The position numbers and the translations under genes were made by a program. A DNA stretch of 64,000 nt from Atrina japonica (lineage: Eukaryota; Mollusca; Bivalvia; Pterioida; Pinnidae), in the NCBI GenBank assembly GCA_030159075.1, contig BROG01000251.1:834501-898500 (forward strand), written 5' to 3'. Below the pieces are notes generated by a model. The model did no database searches, was not told where the DNA came from, and saw only the letters and a program-made list of their open reading frames with translations. This document shows positions 13,901 through 27,800 of the stretch, piece after piece. Position 1 is the first letter of the stretch. Each line of letters begins with the position of its first letter.

Positions 13901-15718
13901 CGTGGATTTTTATAGAGGTTTCCAGATATAAACCTTAAGAATCTGAAGAAAAGAGAACTTTCAAGAGTTCATGCAATTAGTCAGGAAACCATTTCTTCTT
14001 ATTTTACAGAATTAGAATCTGTGTTTTGTAAATATAATCTTAAAAATAAACCAGAAAACGTATGGAATATTGATGAATCAGGAATTTCATTAGACCATTC
14101 CCCACCAAAAGTTGTTGCTGAAAAAATTTCAAAGCCATTTGTAGCCACTGGTGGTGGAAGTGGCATAACAACTATTATCGCTGCTGGATGCACACTTGGT
14201 CAAACCATAACCCCCATACATTATATTCAAAGGTCAAAAGTTGACACAAGATCTTATCTCTGGGGGGGTTAACTGGAACTAAATTTACCACAACACAGAC
14301 AGATTGGTCCAATAGAGAAACATTCCTTGATTTCTTTGAAAATCAATTTCTGAAGATGTAACTGTCAGACCAATTATATTATTATATGATGGACATTCAA
14401 CGCATATATCATTAGATATAATTGAAAAGGCTAGCAGCTCTGACATCCATTTGTATGTTATACCAGCACATTCCAGCCATCAGTTACAGCCTCTTGATGT
14501 TGGAATTTTCAGTCCCTTCAAATCGGCACTTTCAAAACAATTCCATGAGTTTATGCACATCCATCCTGGTCGTTCTGTAATTAGATACGATCTGCCCAAA
14601 ATGATAGCTACTGCTTACAAATATGCTCTTACCACTGCAAAGCTGATGAGTTCATTTAGGAAGACTGGAATTGTACCTTCTGACCCCAGTGTAATTGATA
14701 TACCAAAAATACAGCCACTTAAACCATCAACACCTACATTATCCCATAAGGAAAGACGAAATGAAAGAACAATAAAAATTTTGTTGAACAAAAACTGAGA
14801 AGGAACCGAATGAAAGTGTTAAATTGAAAGAGGAGGGAAGTCCTACCTAATCCCAAAACAAGGAACTGCCATCACTGAGCAGGCATTCGTTGATGTAATA
14901 AAACACAAAGAAGAAGAAAAATCTGACAAAAATGCAAATAAAAATACAAAATCAAATAACAAAGCATGTACCATTAAGGCATCACATGAAGAAAAGGAAA
15001 ATATACCAAAACAACCCCAAAAGAGAAAAGCAGGAACACGTTCTGTATCTTGTACAAATGAAAAGACCAAAATTGATGAGAAAGCAACCTTTTCTGACAG
15101 CCAAACCCTTGGTCCCAGTAAACATAATGAATGGGTAACCTTCTTCAATCACTCAGATACCGACTCTGAAAACCATGTTCAATCTGCAAAAAGTTTTCAC
15201 CAGAAGGACAGCAAAGTAAAAGAAACATAGAAATTGTGAACTGGGCAAAATGTGGAAAATGTAATGTCTGCTGTCCAGAGAAATCAGTTACAAGGGGGGG
15301 GGGGGGCTGATTTCTTCTGTCCAAAATGCAAATAATAATGAAGCTGAAACTTAAACTTAAAATTTATTTTACCTTGTTACCTTTTGTTTTTTTTTATTTT
15401 TCTTTATTTTTCTGAATAAAACTTTGATTAATTACAAAGAAAAAAATACCTTTACTCTCAGACAATCATTTCACTAATGGGTCACCGTACAAGTTTCAAC
15501 ACAATTCCAAAAACAGAGCAGGGGAAAGACCTGTAGTTGAACATGCGTACAATTACAACAAGATGGTGAACACTCACTGAACACAGGGGTTAGTCTATTT
15601 TCTATCTCGCGACAGTTTATTAGTTATTGAATAAAATGTTTTTTATTGTTACTATTTTGCATGATGTTTGATGTATTCAATCAATGTTTTGAATCAATTC
15701 AAAAAAAACAAAAAAGAT

Positions 15719-15754
<36 letters not shown>

Positions 15755-16758
15755 AAAAAAAACGAAAACGAAAGAAACAAAATAGAAACATAAAGAACAA
15801 ATTAAAAAAAAAAACGCAAAAAAAAAATTGCAATTAAAGAAAAAAAAACAATCAATCAACAAAAAACAAACGAAACAAATTAAAAAACAAAAAAAACAAA
15901 ATAAATAAAAAATTCAAAAAAAACAAACAAAATAAAAAAAATAAAAAAAAAAACAAAAACAGAAATCAAAAAAAAACCATTTAATAAACAAAAAAAATCA
16001 TCATCACAAAAAAGATAAACAAAAAAAGTAAAAAAGAAAATCAATGTTTTGAATCAATCAATGTTTTGAATCAATTCAAAGAAACAACAAACGAAAAACA
16101 ATAGATATCAAAACAAAACAAAAATAAATCAGAACAAAAAACAAAACATTAAAATCAGTAATTCAAAACAAAAAAAAAAAAAAAAATAAAAAGAAAATAA
16201 AAGAAAGAACAAAAGAAACAAAATCAATGTTTTGAATCAATCAAAAAAAAGAGCAAAAACAGAAAATAAAAATCAAAAAAAATCAAAAAATTCAGAAAAA
16301 ATATGGTTTTATCAAAATCAAACAACAAAAGAAAAAAAAAAATGACAATCAAAAAAATAAAACAACCAAAAATAACACACAAAATCAAAACTATAAAAAA
16401 AAAACAAACATCAACAAAAGCATAAAAAAAAAAAAAAAGAAAAAAAAAGAACAGCGAAAATCACATAAAAAAAAATAAAAAAAAAACACATCAAAAAACA
16501 AAGAAAAAATAAAAAAACAAGCAAAAAAAAGAAAACAAAAAAAAAAAAAACAAAGAAACATCAAGAAAAAGCAATAAAAAAAAAAAAATAAATAAAACGA
16601 CAAGACCAAACAATAAAAACAAAATCAAACAGAAAAAATCAAAAAAAAAAAAAAGAACGAAAAATTACAAAGATTCAAAAGGTAGAAAAGACAAAAAATG
16701 AAAAAAAAAAATAAAACAAAATAAAAAAAAATAAAAAAGAAAAAAAAAAAAAAACCAA

Positions 16759-16790
<32 letters not shown>

Positions 16791-19700
16791 AACCAAAAAA
16801 AAAGAAAAAAAACAAAAAAAAAAACAAAAGAATCAATCAATCAATAAAAAAAATAAAAAGCGAACAACAAAATCAAAATAAAAAATCAAACAAATCACCA
16901 GAAATAAAAACCAAATCAAAAAATAAAAATCAAGAAAAGAATAAAAAGAAAACAAAACAAAAAAAAAGGAAGAAAAAATAAAAAAAAAATAAAAAAAAAG
17001 TCACAAAAATATGAGAAAAAATACAAAACATAAAAACAAAACAAACAAACAAAAGAAAAAAAAAAGGAAAAAAAAAGAAAAACATAAAAAAAAAAAAAAA
17101 TAAAAAAAAAAAACAAAAAAAAGAAAGTAACAAAAAAATAAAAAAAAAACAAAAAATCAGTCAAAATATCAAAAAAAAGAAAAAATTAAAAACAATTCAA
17201 AAAAAATAGAAGAAAAATAAAAAATATAAAAAAATCATACGAAAAAAAAATAATAAAAAAAAAAAAAAAGGCAAAAAAAAAAAAAAGAAAGCGAATAAAA
17301 ATCCAATAAAAAAAAACAAGCAAAAAATAACAAAAAAAAAGAGAGAAAGTAAAAGTAAATCAAAAAAAAAAAAATAAACAAAAAAAAAAAAAATAAAAAA
17401 AAATAAAAAAAAAAAAAATAAATCTGAACAAAAAAATTCAAACAAAAAAAACAACCAAGATAGAGAAGAAGATGCCAAAAAACAAAAAAACACAAAAAGA
17501 AAAAAATATAAAAACAAAAAGAAGACGCCTTACCGATCCTAACCGTACCCCACCCCCCTCCTGCAAAACGACAAACCTACTAAGCGAAAACGACATAAAA
17601 GAACAACAAATACCAAATAAACATAAAAAAAAAAAAAAAAAAAGAAAAAACCCAACTCTAAAGAAAAATATTAAAAAAAAAAATCAAAAAACATAATAGA
17701 AACAAAATAAAAAAAAAAAAAGACAAAGAATAGAACAAAGAAACAAAAAAAAACTTTAAAAAAAAAAAAATAAGAAAAAAAATAAAAATCAAAAAATCAA
17801 AAAAAAGTCAGAAGAAACAAACAAAAAACGTCAAAAATCAAAAAAAATAAAAATAAAAAAAAAAAATAAAAAAAGAAAAAAAAAAAAGATTAAGAAAAAA
17901 AAAAGGACCAATAAAATGAAAAACAAATCAAAACAAAAACAAAACAAAAACAAAAACAAAGAAAAGATCAAGAGGAAATAGGCAAAAAGATTGTACAATA
18001 GAAAAGAAAAAAATCTACAAAAAAACATTAAAAAAAAAAAAAAAAAAAAACAAACAATCAACTAAGCGAAAAAAAAAAAAAATAAAAATTAAAATCAAAG
18101 AAAACACAACCGAAAAAAACAAAAAAAAAAGACAAAAAATAAAATGTCAAAAGAGAACAATAAAAAAAAGACAAATACACCAAACAACACAAAAAACATC
18201 GAACAAACAAAAAAAAAAAAACATAAAAAAATACACAAAAGAACAAAAAAAAAAAAAAATAAAAAAAAAAGAAGCCGAATAAATTCAAAAAAAAAGAAAA
18301 AAAAAGAAAAAAACATAAAAATAAAAAAAAAAAAAAAATCAAAAGAAAACAAAAAAACAACATAAAAAAAAGATCAATACAAAAACAAAACATCCAAAAA
18401 AAACCAAAAAAATAATAAAGAAAACCAAAAAAAAAGAAAAAAAAAAAAAAATAAACAAAAAAAATAAAATCAAAAAAAAATAAAATCATAAAAAGAAAAA
18501 AAGAACAAAAAAAAAAGAAAACAAGACATCAAAAAAAAAAAAAAAAAACAAAATAAAGCAAATAAAAAAAAAAAAAACAAAAAAAACAAAAAACACAACA
18601 AAAAAAAAAAAAAAAAAAAACAAATAAAAACAAAAAAATTTCATCAAATCAAAGAACAACAAAAAAAAAAAGACAACAAATCAAAAAAAGACTAAAACAA
18701 CAAAACAACAAAAGAAACACAAAGAAAAAGAGAACAAAAAAATCAAAAAAGTATGAAATAGAAAAATAAAAATTAATATAAAAAGAACAAAAAGAAAAAA
18801 AAAAAGAAAAGAAAGCAAATAAAATAACAAAAAAAAAAAAAAAAAGAAGATAACACAAAGAGAACAATCAAAAATCAAATAAAAAAAAAAATCAAAAAAA
18901 AAATAGCAATGTGAAACAACAAAACAAAAAAAAAAAAAAACACAAATAAACTAAAAACGAAAAATCAGAGAAATAAGATAAAAAAAAAAAAAACATAAAA
19001 ACAAAAAGTAAAATCAAAAAAAGAAAACAAAAAACATCAGAAAAAAGAAAAATGAAACCACAAAATAAGAAACAAAATAAAAAACGACAAAAAAGCACAA
19101 ATTCAATACAAAAAAAAAGCAAAAAAAAAAATCAAAAAAAATAAAAAAAAAATCAAATAAAGAAATTAAAGCATAAAGAAAAACTAAAAAATGTAAAAAC
19201 AATAAATAAAGAAACACAAAAAAATAAAACAAAACAAAAAAAAACAAAAAAAGAACATCAAACAAAAAAATAATCAGAAAAATATAAGCAAAAAAAAAGA
19301 AAAAAAAGTAAAGAGAAAAAAAAATCAGAAAAAAAACAACAAGAAAAATCAAAAAAAAAAAAAAGAAGGAAACAAAAAAAATATCATGCAAAATCAAATA
19401 AACAATAAAAAAAAAGAAAAAAAAAAAATTATAAAACAAATGAAAAATAAAAAAAGAACAATTATCAAAAAATAAAAAAAAATAATAAGAAAAGATCAAA
19501 ACAAAGAACAACAGATAAAAAAAGAAACTAGACAAAAGATACAAAACAAAAAACAACAAAACAACAAAAAAACAAAATCAAAAAAACAAAAAAACAAAAG
19601 AACACAAAAAAAAAAAAATAAAAAAAAAAACAATCATCCAGCCCTCCGCCCATACCCCTCCACACATCGGCTCCCACAATCCTATCCATATCACCAAAAA

Positions 19701-22700
19701 CACGCCAAAAAACACATAAAAACCACCAAATAGAAAAAAGCCGGCCTACGACGGAACAAATACAACAAAAAAACAAAATAAAAAAAAAAAAAAAAAAAAA
19801 AAAAATGTTAAGTCAACATAAAAAGGACAAACAACAATAAAATAATAAAAAAAAAAATAAGAAAAAAAAAAGACAAATAAATGACAAAAACAAAAAAAAC
19901 AACAAAACAAAGAAAAAAAAAAGCAAGAAAAAAAAAAAAAATACCACTATCAAAAAAATTTCACAGACGATAAGCAAAAAAAAGAAATAGACATCAATAA
20001 CATAAAAACACAAAAAAAAAAAACAAAAACATTATCAATCAATAGCAAATAATAACAAAAAAAAAAAAATAAAAAAGTACACTCATAAAAAAAAAAAACA
20101 GAAGCAGAACTGAAAAAGGAAATAAAAAAAACAAAAAAAAAAAAATACAAAAAAAGGGGAATAAATAAGTAAAAAAAAGAAAAAAATATAAAAAACAGAA
20201 AAATAAAAAAAAAAACAAAAGAATCAAAATAGGAAAAAAAAAAAACAAAAAACAAAAAAAAAAAATCAAACAAAAAAAAAAATAAATCACTAATCACAGA
20301 ATGATCAAAAAAAAGGAAAATCAAAACATGAAAAAAAAAAAAAAAAAAAGGAATCAAAAGAACAAAAAAAACTAAAAGGAAGAAAAAAAAAAAGAGTAAA
20401 AACAAGACAAGTCAAAAAAAACAAAAAACAAAAAGAAACAAAAACAAAAAAAAATAAAAAATAGTCAATCAAAAACAAAAAAACAAAAGAAAAAACAAAA
20501 AAAAAAGAAAAAAAAACAAAGTAATAATAAAAAACAACAAAAACAAAAAAACAAAACAAAAAAAAAAAAATAAAATCACAAAAACAACAATAAAAAAAGA
20601 AGCAAAAAAAAAATACAAAAAAAACCGCAAAGATAGACAAAATAAAAACAAAAAAAAAAAAATAAAAATAGACAAATAAGATTCAAAAAAAATTCAAAAA
20701 ACAACAAAAAAAAAAGCAAAAAAAAAATTAACATAGAGAAAAGAAACAACCAAAAGTCAAAAAAAGAAAACAAAAAGACAAAAGTTTGCAAAAAAAAAAA
20801 AAAATAAAAAAAAAAACAAATAACACAAAAACAGAAATTCAAAAGCAAAAATATAAAAACAACAAAGACAAAAAAAACCAAAATAAAAACAAAAAAAAAA
20901 AAAATCAAAGACAAAAAAAAAAAACAACAAAGCCAGTGAAAAATAAAAAAACAACAAAAAAAAGTAATACACAACAAAAACAAAAAAAAAATAAAAAAAA
21001 ACACAAAAAAATTCAAAAAAGACACACAATAAAAAAACAAAATAAAAAAAATGAAAAAAGAAAGTCAATAAAACAAAAAAACATATAAACAAAAAAATAG
21101 AAACAAAAAAAATAATCAAAAAAAGGAAATCAAAAAAAAAATACAATAAAAAAAAAAAAAAAAAGAATAAAAAGCAAAAACAAAAGTCAAAAACAGAAAC
21201 ATATCAAAGGAAAAAAAACACAAAAAAGAAAAAAAAAAGAAAAAAAAAAAGCAAAAAATAAAGAAAACAAGAAAAAAAAAAGAGTAAAAAAAGTATAAAA
21301 AAAAAAGAAAAAAAAGAAAAAAAAAAAGGAAAAAAAGAAAAACTTCGACAAACAAAAAAAAAAACCAAAAAAAAAAAAAGGAGAAAGAACAATTAAACTA
21401 CAATAACATCAACAACAAAAACAAATCAAAAAAAAAATAAAAAAAAACAAAACAGATCCAGACAACAACAAAAAAACAGAAAAAAGAAAAAAAAACAAAA
21501 AATTCATAAGGAAAAGAAAATTCACAAAAGCAAAACAAGAATGAGAAATCACAAAAACAAGAAAAACAGAAAGAAAAAAATAAAAAAAAAATTAAAAAGA
21601 AAAGAACAAAAAGAAAATAGAAAAAACAAAACACACAAAAAACAAGGTATGAGACAATACAAAATAAAAACAAAAGAATGAAAAGCAAAAACAAAAGACA
21701 GAGAAAAAAATAATAAATCAGAAAAATATTACAAACACAAAAAAAAAAAAAAAAAAAATCAAGAACAGAAAAAAAACTAGAAGACACAGAAAAAAAATCA
21801 AAAAAACATATAAAAAAAACACTAAAAAAAAACAAAAAAAAAAAATCAACAAAAGAAAATATAGAAAAAAAAAGGTTCACAAAAAAAATAAAAAAAGAAA
21901 AAAATGTTTATTTAAAGCGACTGCTTTACCAAATTTGTCTTAGGTGCGCACAATTACAACAAACCATGGAACATACCTAGAACCTAAAAAATAAACAAAT
22001 ATTGTTTGTTAAAGACATTTTCCTCCCCTCAATAGCAGAGTTTCAGGTACCCAGATTGTCCATGTTATCATTCTAGATTTTGGTTCTAGCATCACATGAA
22101 TTAATTTTGCTTTTGGTTGACCATCGCTACTTCCACTATAGTTTGTTTACATTGGGTACAAGAGCAAATACACCATTTCATGAAATAAATCAAAATGTCA
22201 CAAGATTCCATGTCTGGTAAATTGTTCAGATGTTAACGCCAATTGGTATTTAACATAATAGGATTAGTGACAATCATCCGATATTCAGATATAACTGCAT
22301 GATCTTTTCGATGTATTCTGAATCAAACTGTGTAGCTAGTTGCACAAGCCAAATAATTTTGTTTGTCAATAAGTCTGCAAGATATACCCTTTTCTTTCAT
22401 AAAAGATACCATTCCATGTGCTTAAATTGTTGTCTATCTACATCGTATTTCATGATCAACATAAAGATATGTAACAGAAATCAGTACAGTTTACCAAGTT
22501 GAGGCGGTGCACAAAACATACGGATCCAAAACGGATTACCTAAAATCTCAAAATAACCCCACTGAATTTTTATTTTCTTACTACTGTAGTAACTAACAGA
22601 TATGTGTGTATAGTATCATTTAACCATTGAAGTTCTAAAGGTGGTCCTTCAAGACAGGTGTTTTTGATGAGTTTTCCCCAAAGACAGATTCCATATATGA

Positions 22701-24788
22701 GCTTTGGCTTACAATCGATAAAATCATCTTCCTTATACGGAAATAATACATGTAAGAGGAATGTTGATTTCTATTGATTTAAGAATGTACAACACATTCA
22801 AGCTTACCATCACAGTTTCTTTACATTCTTTCTCACTACCAGGAATAATAGCCAGAGTCAGGATATAAAAATCAGCTGGATTGTAGTTAACCGGGCATTC
22901 ATATCCATTGCTGGAAAACAGAAATATGTAAGAAAATTCTAAAATACAGACATTTATGCATTTATTAAGTAAGGTATGTCAGTACTCTATTTCATATAAC
23001 TTGGCAGGGTAGAGTAAACCTTTTGATTATCATACATGCAGATGATTCAATGCACTTTTTGGTTAAGATGAGCTGCATGTGAAATGTGTTTTATTGCCCA
23101 GTGGATACTCGTAAATTGGTGATAAACAGGACAATTACTTTTATCAGTGTGATTTCAATGCTGTCATCCTGTATTACCAAAAATTTTACACTCGTTCCAG
23201 TGAAGTAAGGGTTCACAAGACTTCACACCGCCAGGTGATATGGATTTGACAATGTGTAGTATATATGTACTGTGGAATCTCGTTATGTCGAAATCGGATG
23301 AGTCGAAATTCCGGATATGTTAAAATGGAAACATCTCTCCTGATTTTTATGGGTATAATAATATTTCAATTAAAATTTTCAGTTATCGCGAATTCTGGAT
23401 ATCTCGAGGTAATTAAAAGGCGGTCCCATGAGTTTCGAGATAACAAGATTCCACTGTATGTATGTCATCAGTTGCTAATACTGTTCTTAATTAATCATAA
23501 CAAGAACACAGGGATAGAATTGAGCGACTCTATCTCACTAGGCAGTTGGACTAGATGGAAACAAACTTTACTAGTCCTAATGACAAATTCACTAGCCCCA
23601 AATTATTAAACAACAAATTAATTACCAAACTGACACTTATCTACCATATTGGTACCAGAATTACCAATTTGGTAGTTTCAGTAAATTATCTATTTTTTTG
23701 TTTGCATATTATCATGGTTATATTCATTCTTGGTTTGAAAACAGAGAAGAATTAAGATTGATTAGGTAATTCTAGTGTTCAATGTACATAGTTTCATTGC
23801 TCATGTTAATGCTATAATGTTTATATACAGATTTTCTACTAGTCAACCTGACTAGCTGAAGCACAACCTTGGCTAGTCCGATGCAAAAATTACTAGTCTC
23901 GGATGGGCGGACTACTGCTAATTTTGAACCCTGGAACATAGTTATACCCTGCAGAGGGAACTGTCAAAAGTAGGACAAATCAAGTTGCTTCCCTTGTAAG
24001 CAACATTTAAATTGGTAATTCTGACTATGTGTTTTCAACGTAAAAGGAAATATATATATCGCAAATGAAAATAGAACAACTACAAAACTCCAGGTTGCTG
24101 TGCACATGAGGTTGATTTCATGATGTAATTATTTTGAACGATTTTTGAGTTATAATGCTCTGGAAACAATATAAACGAGATGGATGGATGGAATCCTTTT
24201 GCATAAAAACAACCCAATAAATTTAATATTAATTGATATACTGGTCTTTTACACCACCCTGTTTCTTCTGAAAAATGTGGAAGTCATTAAGGTGGAGCAA
24301 AGTTATACTATATACCCCAAGTAAATGGTCAAACTTCTACTTTCAGTCACAATGGTTTGAACCTCTATGAGATGTTTTTATAATTGTGATATATACATGT
24401 ACCATGGTATGGTAAGTATACAGTGATGATCAACCCATTCTTTGTAATTTGCAATGCATTGATATTTGTTTGCCCATTTCATTTTTGTTTTACATAGATC
24501 CACCAAGAATTATTCACTCATATGAATACATTACTGGCTGTTGGTGAAGTGCCACAAATTTTAACCTGTGCTATGCATGAATCTATGCAAATTTAGCAAT
24601 ATGGTTTCATAACATGTCATATACTTGGTTTAAAGTCTCATCCAAAAGACCTTTCAGGAACTGTAACTATATATAGATCTACTGTATCGGGGTAAAATAA
24701 GTTGAAAAACTGTTATCAAATAAAAATAAAATTTCCTATATTCACAGTGTTGATAAGCCCATAAATTTAAGAAACAGTATTGTAATAT

Positions 24789-24856
<68 letters not shown>

Positions 24857-27800
24857 CTTATGCTACTCCTGATCCACAAGTCAAAACACTCCAATACGGT
24901 CATGTGAAAATTACAACTGGTGGAATAAACCCTGTACAGTATATTATCATTGTTATGAGTATTGCTGATCAATAAATCATTCTGAGAATATTGCTGAGTC
25001 AATACATGTCCCCTACCTGTGGAACTGTCCCCTTCCTGAGAAACCATTATAACAAGCATTCTAAGGTTACTGATACATCAATACATGTCCCCTACCTGTG
25101 GAACTGTCCCTTTCCCGTGGAACCATTATAACAAGCATTCTAAGGTTACTGATACATCAATACATGTCCCCTACCTGTGGAACTGTCCCCTTCCTGTGGA
25201 ACCATTATAACAAGCATTCTGAGAGTATTGATACATCAATACATGTCTCCTAACTGTGGAAGCATTATAAACAAGCATTCTTAGAGTATTGATACATCAA
25301 TACATGTCCCCTAACTGTGAAACTGTCCCCTTCCTGTGGAACCATTATAACAAGCATTCTGAGAGTATTGATACATCAATACATGTCCCCTACCTGTGAA
25401 ACTGTCCCCTTCCTGTGGAACCATTATAACAAGCATTCTGAGAGTATTGATACATCAATACATGTCCCCTAACTGTGAAAGCATTATAAACAAGCATTCT
25501 TAGAGTATTGATACATCAATACATGTCCCCTACCTGTGAAACTGTCCCCTTCCTGTGGAACCATTATAACAAGCATTCTGAGAGTATTGATACATCAATA
25601 CATGTCCCCTACCTGTGAAACTGTCCCCTTCCTGTGGAACCATTATAACAAGCATTCTGAGAGTATTGATACATCAATACATGTCCACTAACTGTGAAAG
25701 CATTATAAACAAGCATTCTTAGAGTATTGATACATCAATACATGTCCCCTAACTGTGAAACTGTCCCCTTCCTGTTAAACCATTGTAAACAAGCATTCTT
25801 AAAGTATTGATGATTGAATCAATACAGGTCCCGTACAAGTATGAATCCACTACTGAATGATGAGCTATAACTAAACTTTAACCAAATGGATGGACTGATG
25901 AATTGACAGACACAGACAAAATCTAAAGCAAAAAAGCGTTATCATATCTGAAAATAAATATGTGCTTTTGAAGAAAGTTTGCAATTCATTGGTCATTTTA
26001 CATCACATTGTTTGAAGTAAAATTATATGTATATTTTATCAAATTAGGTGACTGAAGAAGACTGATGTAATACATACTTTTTGAAAAACTCCAGGGATTC
26101 TGTTATTGGTCCCATGAATGCTACTCTGCCCTCCGCCAATAAGAAAACTCTACAAATGAAAAAGCAGTGCTCCAGAAAAGCTGTGTATCTATTCTACACA
26201 TACAATTAAATTATATAAACATTAGATACACAATCACATAACTGTATAAAAACAAAAAATTAATTTTAATCCAAAGCATAAAATAAATCTATCAATATTT
26301 GAATGTATTATGTTAATATTTTAAAATATTTAAACATAAGTAATTTATCATATATAAAACTTGGAATATGGATATTTAATGCAGTGATAGGTGCAAGATT
26401 TGAGATTAGCAGCCTACAGGAAAGTATGTGATGGCACTTCTCATTTTTACGAGACAGAATATTTAACTAAACGTTATTCATTGTAGATGAACTGAAAATA
26501 GATATTATACAGTTATTGCCCCTGTTTTGGGTTGACATGAATATTTGTCCAACCAAGAGGCCTTATGTCACCCGACAGCAATATAATATATTAAAGGTAT
26601 AATAATATAGAATGTCGTCATTGTAAATATAATGTAACCAGAAAAGACCTTGCCTGACTTTCTGTCTAATTTACACAATCTGAGTACAATTACTATTCCA
26701 ACTAATGGAATGGAACTTGGAAATGGTATGTTAACAGAGTAATGTGCAATAAAGAAATGCATTAAATTTTCCTGTAACTGAAAATAGATGAGCTAGAAAA
26801 GCTTAAATTACTGAAAAAAAATAAAAGATCATAAGGCTTAAATAGAACAAAAGCCTGAGACTTACTCATCAAACAATTCAAAGACCTCAGAAGATGGTTG
26901 ATGGATGGTGCACAAGATTGTACGTCCTTTCTTCACCATTGCCTTCAGAGACTGAATCACACTTTGTGCCATGAAAGAGTCCAATCCAGAAGTGGCCTCA
27001 TCACAGAACAACAATGGTGGATTTGTCAGAGCCTGTGATGAAGAGAACTCAGAACATAATTTCTGTGATACCAGTTGTACACTGAAAGACACACACATAC
27101 ATATATACCGTAAATTGGGATATTTTGGCCATAATTGGTCACCCTATTAAAATGACCTAAATTAAACAATCCAAAATATGTACAATGTTTCTACCAGTGC
27201 TTTTTGAAAATATCTAAGTGTTTTATAGATTAACAAAAAAGTTTTTTTTTAAAAAAAACAACAACAACAAAAATACTGTGTGAGCGTTAAGCTTAATTAA
27301 GTACCCTGCTATGCATCAATTCTAACTGTTCTACTGGCACTTTTTAATGTTTTGATATTTCAAACACCTGAAATGTTTGACACAACAAGACAGAGATCTG
27401 ATGGTAGGTCAAATCTAAACATGATATAAACATAAATGGCCAAAATTTAATTGGCCAAAATATAACCCCTCGTTTTGTGACCAAAGTGGCCAAAATTTAG
27501 CAATGCCAAAATATCCCAATTTATGGTATACAAATATGCTATGTGTAAACAATTGAAAACTTGTAATCTTTTTTTCTTTACTGGCAAACCCACACATTTT
27601 AGGTGAAAATTTCAGTGATACAATGAAACAAATATATCCTATCCAAAATTCAAAGAATGTGTTTTCAATGGAACTGATACATGGTATTGTATATAGTGCC
27701 TACTGTGAGACTATGCAGAAATAAACTTGATTCTAACTATCCACTGCCTGTAACATCGATCTCTCATTATTATTATTTTTAGGCACAGGCAGTCAGGCAT

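Noticed and set aside
15677..21880. Many long Phe-rich (minus) and Lys/Asn-rich (plus) open frames
   Set aside because: They are a direct result of A-rich composition (TTT and AAA codons). No start context, domain or splice logic supports any of them.
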